Of a stretch of DNA of 30,679 nt, positions 7,971-16,037 are shown piece after piece. Numbering within the stretch: the stretch's first letter is position 1; each line of letters begins with the position of its first letter. The notes below the pieces were generated by a model, which saw nothing but the letters and a program-made list of their open reading frames with translations, did no database searches and was not told where the DNA came from. The position numbers and the translations under genes are program-made. Source of the DNA: Oscillospiraceae bacterium (lineage in GTDB: Bacteria; Bacillota; Clostridia; Oscillospirales; Ruminococcaceae); the NCBI GenBank assembly GCA_016296485.1, contig JAEDJF010000005.1, forward strand, positions 1-30,679, given 5' to 3'.

Positions 7971-9383
7971 TTGGCGGTAAAGAAAATAACAAGACGCTGG
8001 ATATCGAACAGTCTCGGCGTCATTCTCGTAATTCTCATCGCGCTGGAGGCGGCTATCGCCGTCTCGGTCAAAAACTACTACTACGGAAGCGTTGAGCGGG
8101 TCGTCCTTTCCCAGGCGGAGACCATTTCCGGGCTTCTCTCGAAATATTCCGCCGAGGGAGCAGGGGACTACGACACCTATTTCCGGAGCATAGTCGCGGG
8201 CTTCGACAAGAAAAATATAATGGAGCTGATGGTGCTCGACGCAAACGGCGAAGTCACCATTACCTCAAGCGGCTTTATCCCGGAATCCGGGACGCTGACG
8301 CCCGACTGCGCCGACGCCCTCGCGTCCCCGGAGGGAATCTCCGAATACACCGGCGAAATGAACGGTGAAAAGCTCCTTTCGGTGACGACCGTTCCCAGCG
8401 GGAGCACCGAGGATTTCCATTCCTTCCGCCTTGTGACCTCTCTGACGAGGGTCGATACCCAGATAACCGTGGTGATAATCCTAACGGGGCTCATCTGCGT
8501 TGCTATCGTTTTCTTCGTGGGCGTTTCCGGCTCATATTTCATAAATTCCATAGTCACCCCCGTCGGGCAAATCGGAGAGGTTGCGAAGAAAATCTCCGCA
8601 GGAGATTTTAACGAGCGCCTTGAGCCGAAAACCGACGACGAAATCGGGGAGCTTTGCAAGACCATAAACGAGATGGCGGACGAGCTCGGCGCCACGGAGA
8701 GGATGAAGAACGACTTCATTTCCTCCGTCTCCCACGAGCTTCGCACGCCTCTCACCGCCATAAAAGGCTGGGCGGAGATGCTGGAGGATTCCTCCCGGGA
8801 AGGAAACGTCGATATCGAGACGATGAAAAGAGGAATGGGCGTAATAATCGGCGAGACGGACCGCCTTTCCGTAATGGTGGAGGAGCTTTTGGACTTCTCA
8901 AGGCTCCAGAGCGGGCGAATGGTGCTCCAGCCAATGATGCTCGATATAATCGCGGAGCTTTCCGAAGCGGTGCTCACCTTTGAGCAGCGGGCAATCCGCG
9001 AAAACAAGGAGCTCATTTTCGAGGAAAGCGACGATATAATTCCAGTAATGGGCGACAAAAACCGGCTCCGCCAGGTTTTTGTCAACATTATAGATAATGC
9101 CCTCAAGTACAGCGACGGCGGCGGAAGCGTCACCGTAACGACCCGCCGCACCGGCGACGGCTTCGTTGACATCGCCATAAAGGACACCGGAATCGGTATC
9201 CCGGCGGACCAGCTTGACAAGGTAAAAACGAAATTCTTTAAAGGCAACGCCACCCGCCGGGGTTCCGGAATCGGGCTCGCCGTCGCCGACGAGATAATAA
9301 GAATGCACGGCGGCGAGATACTTCTCGACAGCGTAGAAGGAGAGGGAACGACGGTCACAATCCGCCTTCCCATTCACAAATAA
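7971..9383 (+). CDS. membrane sensor histidine kinase
   Basis: A 470-aa sensor kinase. Two membrane segments (about 13-32 and 165-190) flank an extracytoplasmic sensor of about 130 residues. HAMP follows (about 192-245, ending DEIGELCKTINEMADEL). The HisKA motif SSVSHELRTPLTAIKGW carries the phosphorylated His255. The ATP-binding domain has the N box NIIDNALKYS, G1 DTGIGIP and G2 GSGIGLAVADEI. The start is a TTG at 7971 with AAAGGGGG at 7954-7961. No PAS domain is seen. It forms an operon with the response regulator and the lipoprotein. Confidence 0.95.
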   Translation: MAVKKITRRWISNSLGVILVILIALEAAIAVSVKNYYYGSVERVVLSQAETISGLLSKYSAEGAGDYDTYFRSIVAGFDKKNIMELMVLDANGEVTITSSGFIPESGTLTPDCADALASPEGISEYTGEMNGEKLLSVTTVPSGSTEDFHSFRLVTSLTRVDTQITVVIILTGLICVAIVFFVGVSGSYFINSIVTPVGQIGEVAKKISAGDFNERLEPKTDDEIGELCKTINEMADELGATERMKNDFISSVSHELRTPLTAIKGWAEMLEDSSREGNVDIETMKRGMGVIIGETDRLSVMVEELLDFSRLQSGRMVLQPMMLDIIAELSEAVLTFEQRAIRENKELIFEESDDIIPVMGDKNRLRQVFVNIIDNALKYSDGGGSVTVTTRRTGDGFVDIAIKDTGIGIPADQLDKVKTKFFKGNATRRGSGIGLAVADEIIRMHGGEILLDSVEGEGTTVTIRLPIHK

Positions 9384-9395
9384 AAAGGAGATAAC

Positions 9396-10331
9396 ATGGA
9401 AAACAGCGAAAAACAAGTTTGCGCCATCAAGACCTCCGTCGGAGGTCAGGCGCTTATCGAAGGAATAATGATGAAGGGTCCCTATAAGTCCGCAATGGCG
9501 GTGAGAAAGCCCGACGGCACCATCGAGGTGGAGGAATGGGAAACCGAAAAAATGACGGGCATCAAAAAAGTTCCGTTCATCAGGGGGATTTTCAACCTCA
9601 TCGACACCCTTATCAAGGGCTATAAATGCCTTATGAAATCCGCCGAAGCGGCGGGACAGGAGGAGGAACCGGACAAGTTCGAGCTTTGGCTCAACAAGAC
9701 CTTCGGCAAGGCCGCCGGCGGCGTTTTTAACGCAATCGTCACCGTACTTGCGGTGGTGCTCTGCCTTGGGCTGTTCATCGTTATCCCCTCCGCCGTCGCG
9801 AGCTTTTTCGGAAAATTCACCGACAGCAAGCTTGCCCTTTCGGCGATAGAGGGCGTTGTGAAAATGGCGGTTTTCCTTGCCTACATAATCGGCGTTTCAA
9901 AGATGGAGGACATCCGCCGCACCTTTATGTACCACGGCGCGGAGCACAAGACCATTTTCTGCTACGAAAAGGGTCTCGACCTCACCGTTGAGAACATCAG
10001 GGAACAGATTCGGTTCCACCCCCGCTGCGGAACGAGCTTTCTTCTCATCGTGCTCATAATAAGTATTCTCGTTTCCTCCCTTATGACCTGGGAAAACCTC
10101 GTGCTCAGAGTGATGCTCAAAGTTATTTCCGTGCCGGTAATCGTCGGAATCGCCTATGAGCTGATTAAGTTCGCCGGGCGCCACGACAACCTCCTCACAA
10201 GGATAATTTCCGCTCCGGGTCTTTGGCTCCAGCGCTTTACCACCCAGGAGCCGGACGACAGCATGATAGAAGTGGCGATAGCCGCCGTGACCCCGGTGCT
10301 TCCCGAAAACCGCGAGGACGGCGCATGGTAA
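9396..10331 (+). CDS. YqhQ-like membrane protein (DUF1385)
   Basis: A 311-aa integral membrane protein of the DUF1385/YqhQ family. The hallmark near the N-terminus is VGGQALIEGIMMKGP, and the second conserved block is MYHGAEHKTIFCYEKG followed by HPRCGTSF. There are several membrane segments (about 105-140, 150-170 and 205-255). The biochemical role is not established. In many Clostridia this gene precedes prmC and prfA; here it overlaps prmC (ATGGTAA), but no prfA follows. The start follows AAGGAG 12 nt after the kinase stop, so it may be read from the two-component operon. Confidence 0.9.
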   Translation: MENSEKQVCAIKTSVGGQALIEGIMMKGPYKSAMAVRKPDGTIEVEEWETEKMTGIKKVPFIRGIFNLIDTLIKGYKCLMKSAEAAGQEEEPDKFELWLNKTFGKAAGGVFNAIVTVLAVVLCLGLFIVIPSAVASFFGKFTDSKLALSAIEGVVKMAVFLAYIIGVSKMEDIRRTFMYHGAEHKTIFCYEKGLDLTVENIREQIRFHPRCGTSFLLIVLIISILVSSLMTWENLVLRVMLKVISVPVIVGIAYELIKFAGRHDNLLTRIISAPGLWLQRFTTQEPDDSMIEVAIAAVTPVLPENREDGAW

Positions 10332-11158
10332 CCGTAAAAGAAGCTTTCGGCGAAAGCGTGAAAATTCTTGAAAGGGCGGGTGTCGAGGACCCCGCCTTTG
10401 AAGTTTCAATAATGCTTGAGGACCTTTTGAGCCTTCCAAAAGGGGCGGAGATGCTCACGCCCGACGCGGTGCTCACGGACGAGCAGCTCTCGGTGCTCAA
10501 ATCGGCAGCCGAGAAGCGCGCCGGGGGCTATCCGCTCCAGTACATCATCGGAAGCTGGGAGTTTTTCGGAAGGAAGTTTTTCGTCGGCGACGGGGTTTTA
10601 ATTCCAAGACCCGAAACGGAGCTTCTCTGCGAATGCGTAATGAAGTTTTTCTCCCGGAGGAAACCGCCGAAAATCGTTGACCTCTGCTCCGGAAGCGGCT
10701 GCGTCGCCGTGACCCTCGAAAAAGAGATAAACGGCGCGGACGTCACCGCCGTGGAGCTCTATGACGGCGCCTACGCCTTCCTTGAACGGAACGCCAAATA
10801 TCACGGCTCCGGCGTAAAAACGCTCCAAAGAGACGCTCTCGAGCCCTTCGGCGAGTTTGACTGCGTCGTTTCAAATCCGCCCTATATTTCAAAAGAGGAA
10901 ATGGCTTCGCTTCAAAAAGAGGTCACCTTTGAGCCGGAAACCGCCCTTCTCGGCGGCGAGGACGGGCTCGATTTCTACCGGGCAATAGCGAAAAACTGGG
11001 CACCGCATATAGTTTCCGGAGGACTCATCGCCTTCGAGATAGGCGAGACCCAGGGCGCCGCCGTCGAGGGGATATTAAAGGAAAACGGCTATTTCGCCGT
11101 TTCCGTCTGGACCGATTACGCGGGGCTCGACAGAATCGTTACGGCGATGAAAGAATGA
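10325..11158 (+). CDS. prmC: peptide chain release factor N5-glutamine methyltransferase
   Basis: PrmC methylates the glutamine of the GGQ motif of release factors RF1 and RF2. It has an N-terminal helical domain (about 1-75). The SAM-binding methyltransferase domain carries VDLCSGSGCVAVTL (motif I) and the catalytic NPPY (Asn184-Tyr187) in VSNPPYIS. The 277 aa are normal length. The start at 10325 is taken because it overlaps the stop of the upstream YqhQ gene (ATGGTAA) and aligns with the usual start of the family; the open frame runs 34 codons further 5' inside that gene. It ends at tandem terminators. The usual neighbour prfA is absent. Confidence 0.94.
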   Translation: MVTVKEAFGESVKILERAGVEDPAFEVSIMLEDLLSLPKGAEMLTPDAVLTDEQLSVLKSAAEKRAGGYPLQYIIGSWEFFGRKFFVGDGVLIPRPETELLCECVMKFFSRRKPPKIVDLCSGSGCVAVTLEKEINGADVTAVELYDGAYAFLERNAKYHGSGVKTLQRDALEPFGEFDCVVSNPPYISKEEMASLQKEVTFEPETALLGGEDGLDFYRAIAKNWAPHIVSGGLIAFEIGETQGAAVEGILKENGYFAVSVWTDYAGLDRIVTAMKE

Positions 11159-11170
11159 TAAAAAAAGAAA

Positions 11171-11225
11171 GCGCGCCGAAGTTCGGCGCGCTTTTTTGCG
11201 GCGGGGAAACCCCGCCGCTTTTTTT
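11171..11225. terminator. tandem bidirectional terminators between prmC and the M56 protease gene
   Basis: First hairpin GCGCGCCG (11171-11178)/CGGCGCGC (11184-11191) plus T6. Second hairpin GCGGCGGGG (11198-11206)/CCCCGCCGC (11210-11218) plus T7. Read on the minus strand, the first hairpin is followed by TTTCTTTTTTT, so the pair insulates the convergent genes. Confidence 0.93.
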
Positions 11226-14025
11226 ATTTAAATACTTCCGTTCCGCCCCATTCAACGAGGGTGAAGCCCTTTCGCTCAAAGGGCTCGAAGCTCTGGGCAG
11301 GAATTTCGATGGGCTCGTCGAGAGCCATCCAGACCATATGGACCCGAAGCACGCTTTCGGGCGCTGGCGAAACGGTCAGCTTCGCCCCTTCGGCGTACTC
11401 CTCGCCGGAGAAGGAGATGAGGTTATATTTGTTATCCTGCATCTTCGGGACCCAGTAGGTGATAAAATCGTTGTATTCCCGGGGCGTTAGCCCCATTTCG
11501 GCAAGGGTCTTGCGAAGAAACGCCTCCGTTTTACTACCCTTGACGACGAAGCCGCTCTCGTGGGACCAGTCGAAATTCGCCACGCCCTCCCAGAAAAGGT
11601 AGTAGTGGGTGGAGCCGTCGGCCTTATTTATAAGGGTGCCGTCGGGTTCGGCGGTGACGTTCCAGCCGCCGCCGTAGGCGGGGTAGGTGTAGGTCAGCTT
11701 TCCGTCAAAGTCGAGCTTTACGGAAACGTCGGTGGTCTTTTCCGGGTAGAGGTAGATGACGGGCTTTCCGGTAAGCGGGTTGTCGGGACCGCCCTCATCA
11801 AGGTAATCTCTGAACTCATCATAGGAACCCGAAGGGTCGATTAGAGTGTAAGTGAGCCCATAGGACATATCGCTGGAGACCATACTGATTTTGTCGCCCG
11901 CTATAATGACGGAGTAAAGAGTTCCGGTGTTGAAGGAAATGGAAAAATGCACATATTCCTCCGAAGCGGAGGGAAAGGCAAGCTCGTTTCCGTCGAAACG
12001 CTCCGGGGGAGCAAAAACGGCTATTTTTCTAAGCTGGGAGACAAGCTGGCTGAAGCAATCGTCCTCGGGGGAATACTTTTGCTGAGAGATTATGCGACCA
12101 ACGGATATAGCATTTACGTTCTTCTCGTTTATAAGCCCCAGCCAGTAGGGAGCGTAATTCTCCGCGTTGACGTACTCCGCCAAAATTGTTTTGCGGAAAT
12201 TGTTCCAATGGGCGTCGTCCACCACAAAAGCCTTGCCCTTGTCCTTTTCGTCAACGGCGCTGCCCTCCAGAACGAAGCCATTTTCGTAGATGCGGAGGGT
12301 GTATTTTTTGCCGTCGTCAAGCCTTGCGAATTCGACGGTGTCAACCTCGTCAAAGCGCTCGCCCAGGTCGTCAGCCACAGCGCCGTCAAAACCAAAGTCA
12401 ATAAAGTTTTCGTATTTCAGTATCTCCCGAAGCTCGGACTGGTTTTTAGACGGAACGTAGGTTTTGTCGTTGTTGCAGAAAAGATTTGCGGTTACGCTCG
12501 CGTTTGACGGAATAAGATATTTTTCGGCTGTCTCGGCGGGCAAGCTTTGGCTTTCGCTGCTTTGAGTGTTTTCGGAAGCGGGTGGCTCGTCGCTTCCCGG
12601 CTGGGGATTGGTTTCCTCCGCGCCGACGGCGATTTCAATAACAACTAAATCAAACACACAGTCCGCATAGCCCGCGCTTTCGCGAAGCTCCTGGTCAAAA
12701 AAGACCTCTTTCCTGATGCGGCAGGTGGCGGTAGGCGGTTCCGATTTAAAACTGCCGGGGGATATTCCGTCGCAAAAGACCACTTCCTCCCCGGGACCCA
12801 CCATCACAGTGCCGCTGTTTTGGAAGCGAGCGTCCAGCTCCACCCATTCCTTGGTACCGAACTCGTCGAAGTACCAAAAAGAGGTGTCGGGAGCTATCCA
12901 AAGGGTGTTTTCCCCGTCGTTTATAAAAGTGGCATTGATGTCAAGACCAAATTCCTCGCTGTAATCCACCCTTTGAGCATTTACGGTAACAACTCTGTAA
13001 AGTCCCTCCTTGGGTTCCTCCGGAGGGATTGCCGGGTTAGTTAGGAAAACCGCAGCAAGGGCGGCTATCGCCGCGAAGCAGATTATAACTATCAAAAGCT
13101 TCGCCTTTTTAAAATTCATAATTCTTTCCACCCTTTCTTTAATTCCGCTTTCGCCGAAGGCGAGGGCTCCGCCGTAAAGGGGGCTCGTTCCGCCGTCCGC
13201 AAGGGAGATAAGGCTTTCGGCATATTCAGAGCGTATATCGGATTTCGCCGCGGCGAGCACCGCCTCGTCGCAGGAGACCTCCATATCCCTGATGAAAGCG
13301 CAGTAACAGACCCAGACAAGGGGGTTAAACCAGTGAATATAGAGCGTAAACGCCGCCAGAAGCCGCCAGAAATTGTCGCCCCGGCGAATGTGGGTGCATT
13401 CGTGGGAGAGGACGGAGGCGAGCTTCGCTTCGTCCTCCGTATCAAGGGTGAGGGGGAGGACAATTTTCGGCTTGATAAGTCCGCAGACCACGGGCGTTTT
13501 GAACATTTCCGAGAGCAGGACGTTTTTGACGTAGGGGACGCTCTCAAACTTTAATTTGCTGAGCACCGCGAAATAGCCGCCGACTCCGAAGAGAAGCAAC
13601 GCCACGGCGCCGAAGCCCCAGACTGCGCCGAAAATTAGGTTCCGGTCAACGGGGCTTTTTACTACCGCAGGGCGAGGGCTTTCGCCCTCGGAAGAGGATT
13701 CGGACGGAAGGTCCACCAAAGGGTTTTCATCCTCCCTGGCAAGGACCGGAAAATTAACCGTTTCGCCGTTGTTTTCGACGAAAACAACGGCGGTTCCGGC
13801 TTCGCGCTCAATCACCGAGCCGTGGGGAAGAAAGTTAAATATGCTCGCTTCGCTCGCGGGGGAAAAGGGAATGACAAGCCGGATAAAAACGAGCGCCCAG
13901 GCGATATAGAAAACCTTCCTCGGAAGGCGCTTTTTAAGCGCCGCCCGAAGGAGCAGCAACACCAGCATCAGCGGAATTGCCCCAAGGGAAAGGTTCAGTA
14001 TTTTAAGAAAAATTTCGACGAGCAC
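11224..14025 (-). CDS. M56-family (BlaR1-like) membrane protease with large extracellular C-terminal region
   Basis: A 933-aa protein. Residues 1-330 are an M56 peptidase of the BlaR1/MecR1 type: four membrane segments (about 3-28, 37-55, 133-155, 308-328) and a zinc site HECTH (His208, Glu209, His212), with the downstream acidic RDMEVSCDE expected to supply the third ligand. After the last helix there is no penicillin-binding domain. Instead a beta-rich segment (about 345-475), a Ser/Pro/Glu-rich linker (about 478-505), a second region and a terminal module beginning near GKPVIYLYPEK follow, the last known to me from secreted Firmicutes proteins. By analogy it senses an external signal and cleaves the BlaI-like repressor encoded just upstream (35 nt). 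The inducer is unknown. Confidence 0.9.
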   Translation of the reverse strand: MLVEIFLKILNLSLGAIPLMLVLLLLRAALKKRLPRKVFYIAWALVFIRLVIPFSPASEASIFNFLPHGSVIEREAGTAVVFVENNGETVNFPVLAREDENPLVDLPSESSSEGESPRPAVVKSPVDRNLIFGAVWGFGAVALLLFGVGGYFAVLSKLKFESVPYVKNVLLSEMFKTPVVCGLIKPKIVLPLTLDTEDEAKLASVLSHECTHIRRGDNFWRLLAAFTLYIHWFNPLVWVCYCAFIRDMEVSCDEAVLAAAKSDIRSEYAESLISLADGGTSPLYGGALAFGESGIKERVERIMNFKKAKLLIVIICFAAIAALAAVFLTNPAIPPEEPKEGLYRVVTVNAQRVDYSEEFGLDINATFINDGENTLWIAPDTSFWYFDEFGTKEWVELDARFQNSGTVMVGPGEEVVFCDGISPGSFKSEPPTATCRIRKEVFFDQELRESAGYADCVFDLVVIEIAVGAEETNPQPGSDEPPASENTQSSESQSLPAETAEKYLIPSNASVTANLFCNNDKTYVPSKNQSELREILKYENFIDFGFDGAVADDLGERFDEVDTVEFARLDDGKKYTLRIYENGFVLEGSAVDEKDKGKAFVVDDAHWNNFRKTILAEYVNAENYAPYWLGLINEKNVNAISVGRIISQQKYSPEDDCFSQLVSQLRKIAVFAPPERFDGNELAFPSASEEYVHFSISFNTGTLYSVIIAGDKISMVSSDMSYGLTYTLIDPSGSYDEFRDYLDEGGPDNPLTGKPVIYLYPEKTTDVSVKLDFDGKLTYTYPAYGGGWNVTAEPDGTLINKADGSTHYYLFWEGVANFDWSHESGFVVKGSKTEAFLRKTLAEMGLTPREYNDFITYWVPKMQDNKYNLISFSGEEYAEGAKLTVSPAPESVLRVHMVWMALDEPIEIPAQSFEPFERKGFTLVEWGGTEVFK

Positions 14026-14060
14026 GGCGTCACCTCGTTTCTGTCAAAATGAGATAAAGC

Positions 14061-14420
14061 TCATTTTTTCTCGTTAATGAGCTTTTTGAGCTCCTCGAGC
14101 TCCTTTGAGTCTAGGCTTTCGTCCTCTAAAAATGCGGAGAAAAATGCGCTTGCTGAGCCCTTATAGAGCCTTTCAACGAGCCCCCTCGTTTCGCTTCTTC
14201 CAACTTCGTCAAGGGAAACGAGAGGAGTACAGAGAAAGTCCGGCTCGCTGCGCTCGACGGCGCCCGCCTCAACGAGGGATTTTATTATCGTATAGGTGGT
14301 GTTCTTGTTCCAGCCGTAGCTCTCCGCCGCCTTGAGCGAAAGCTCCTTGGCGGTGGCGGCGCCGCCTTCCCAAAGAAGCTGCATCACCTTTATCTGTGAG
14401 TTGTTGAGTTTTTCTTTCAT
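14061..14420 (-). CDS. BlaI/MecI-family transcriptional repressor
   Basis: A 119-aa winged-helix repressor of the BlaI/MecI/CopY family. The N-terminal LNNSQIKVMQLLWEGG and the recognition region WNKNTTYTIIKSLVEAG are the family core, and the C-terminal dimerisation half includes LVERLYKGSASAFFSAF. The start at 14420 is chosen because AAAGGAGTG precedes it; the frame extends upstream but runs through the promoter and operators. In known systems the membrane protease encoded next to it cuts this protein and relieves repression. The three 16-bp palindromic sites at 14442-14513 are its likely operators, so the operon should be self-repressed. Confidence 0.94.
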   Translation of the reverse strand: MKEKLNNSQIKVMQLLWEGGAATAKELSLKAAESYGWNKNTTYTIIKSLVEAGAVERSEPDFLCTPLVSLDEVGRSETRGLVERLYKGSASAFFSAFLEDESLDSKELEELKKLINEKK

Positions 14421-14441
14421 AACGGGGTCACTCCTTTTTCG

Positions 14442-14513
14442 GACTATAACTTTAGTCTCTCTGTCTGCATTATAGACTATAACTATAGTCTTGTCAAGAC
14501 TATAGTTATAGTC
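14442..14513 (-). promoter_or_regulatory. three BlaI-type operators
   Basis: Three 16-bp sites GACTATAACTTTAGTC (14442-14457), GACTATAACTATAGTC (14475-14490) and GACTATAGTTATAGTC (14498-14513). The last two are exact reverse complements of each other. One site abuts the -35 box upstream, one fills the -35/-10 spacer, and one lies between the expected transcription start and the ribosome binding site. This agrees with known BlaI/MecI dyads (TACA/TGTA-type), although the half-site here is GACTA. Confidence 0.9.
14469..14497 (-). promoter_or_regulatory. consensus promoter of the BlaI-M56 operon
   Basis: Minus-strand TTGACA at 14497-14492, a 17-bp spacer and TATAAT at 14474-14469, both perfect. 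The spacer 14475-14490 is 16 nt of operator sequence plus one base. Confidence 0.93.
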
Positions 14514-14543
14514 CAATAAAGAATATTTCACAGAAAAGAAAAA

Positions 14544-14568
14544 GGCGGTCCCGCTTTGCGGGACCGCC
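14544..14568 (-). terminator. terminator of the Ig-like surface protein gene
   Basis: GGCGGTCCCGC (14544-14554), loop TTT and GCGGGACCGCC (14558-14568). On the minus strand it is followed by TTTTTCTTTTC and sits 18 nt after the stop at 14587. Confidence 0.93.
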
Positions 14569-14586
14569 ATAAATTTTTAAAGCCGG

Positions 14587-15834
14587 TTATTCGTCAATAT
14601 TCTTTTTTCCGATAAGGAAAAGACCGACCGCAGCGCCGACGGCAACAACGAGAAGTCCGATGATAATCCAGACCCAGAAGGGGATTCCGCCCTTGGTCTG
14701 TTCGGGTTCGGGCTCGACGTCAGCATCAATAACGGGCTCGGACTCGGAAGAGGGTTCCGGCTCGGAGGAAGGCTCCGGTACGGAGGATTCCGGTTCGGAA
14801 GATTCGGGCTCGGAGTACTCCGGCTCGGAAACGGGCTCCGAGGAGGACTCGGAAGAGGGTGCGGAGGACTCCGGCTGAGAAGAGGAAACGGGAGCGCTGC
14901 TGGAGGAGCTGCTCGGAACGGAGGAGACAGCCTCGGTGACGGTTACGTCAAAGGTGGCGGTCTTTTCGCCGTAGGTGACGGTGACGGTCTGGGTTCCGAC
15001 GGTGTCGAGCTTCGTTACGTCGCAGGTGAAGCCCTCGGTGACGTCCTCGGTGGCGCCGCTGCCCTTGGTGAGACGGAGGGTGAGACCCTCGGTATCAAGG
15101 GTGTCACCGACGGTGTATGTAAGCTTTGTGGGTTTCGCGAGAACAGCGATGCTGGTTACGGTGTTGGCGTCGGCGTATTTGAAGTCAACGCGGAAGGTAT
15201 CGCTTACGGTTTCAAGCTCGCCGTTCTTGTTGGGAAGGGTGCAGGAAACCTTTACGTTCTGCGCCTCGTCAAAGGTGAAAACGGTGGGGTCGCACCAGCA
15301 AAGGTCGGTGATGTCGTAGTTGGTGTACTCCTTGTACTTGTCGCCGCTTCCGGTCCATTTGTAAACGGTGGCGGTTACTTTAAGACCTTTGGTGTCAAGG
15401 GTGTCGCCGAGGTAGTAAGTGGTCTTTGTGGGCCAGGCGTCGATGGAAAAGCTGTTGGGGTCGAAGCGGTCAAAGGGAGCTTCGGCGCCGACGGTGATGG
15501 AGTAGGAAAGGGTAGTGGTGACGTTTCCGTCTTTGCTTTTGCATTTTACTTCAAAATTGAAGGTGCCGGCGACGGTGGGGGTGCCGGAAAGCTTTACGGA
15601 AAGGATTTCGGCGTTGTACTTGTTGCTTCTGTGGTAAGAGCCGCTGAGCGTAAGTCCGTCCGGAACTTTTCCGCTGTAGCTGAAGCTGGTGGCGTTGACG
15701 GCGGTGCCGATAACGCTGTCGAACTCGCGTCCGACGTAAACTTCCTTAATGGTCTCGACGGCAAGCGCCTCGATGGGAAGCATAAGAATGATCATCATTG
15801 CGGCGAGTACCGCGCAGAATAAACGTTTTTTCAT
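14587..15834 (-). CDS. secreted Ig-like surface protein with C-terminal membrane anchor
   Basis: A 415-aa protein. A signal peptide (about 1-25, ending PIEALAV) is followed by a putative-Ig (He_PIG-like) domain (about 30-118, with SGTPTVAGTFNFEV). Two bacterial Ig-like (Big-type) domains follow (about 128-220 and 228-305), sharing TYYLGDTLDTKGL and TYTVGDTLDTEGL. A Ser/Pro/Glu repeat linker (about 308-380, SEPESSEPE words) and a membrane helix (IPFWVWIIIGLLVVAVGAAV) with a short KKN tail end the protein. No LPXTG motif is present. It is probably a membrane-anchored, wall-spanning surface protein. A -10 box TATAAT lies at 15870-15865 without a good -35, and AAGGAGG precedes the ATG. It is monocistronic. 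Confidence 0.88.
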   Translation of the reverse strand: MKKRLFCAVLAAMMIILMLPIEALAVETIKEVYVGREFDSVIGTAVNATSFSYSGKVPDGLTLSGSYHRSNKYNAEILSVKLSGTPTVAGTFNFEVKCKSKDGNVTTTLSYSITVGAEAPFDRFDPNSFSIDAWPTKTTYYLGDTLDTKGLKVTATVYKWTGSGDKYKEYTNYDITDLCWCDPTVFTFDEAQNVKVSCTLPNKNGELETVSDTFRVDFKYADANTVTSIAVLAKPTKLTYTVGDTLDTEGLTLRLTKGSGATEDVTEGFTCDVTKLDTVGTQTVTVTYGEKTATFDVTVTEAVSSVPSSSSSSAPVSSSQPESSAPSSESSSEPVSEPEYSEPESSEPESSVPEPSSEPEPSSESEPVIDADVEPEPEQTKGGIPFWVWIIIGLLVVAVGAAVGLFLIGKKNIDE

Positions 15835-15998
15835 TTTTTATCCTCCTTGAATTTAAAGGGCAGTATTATACTCTTGTATTTTACGACAAATCACCAAATA
15901 CTTCAAGGTATTTTCAATAATAAATGGATAAGAAAATGGCTTATTGGGAATATTTCCTGTAAAATTTTTGTGAACGGGCTTTCCGGGAGAACAAAAAA

Positions 15999-16020
15999 GG
16001 GCTTCCCTTTCGGGAAGCCC
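15999..16020 (-). terminator. terminator of the pyrR-uraA operon
   Basis: GGGCTTCCC (15999-16007), loop TTTC and GGGAAGCCC (16012-16020). Followed on the minus strand by TTTTTTG, 17 nt after the uraA stop. Confidence 0.92.
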
Positions 16021-16037
16021 TTCTGAATTTGTTAAGC

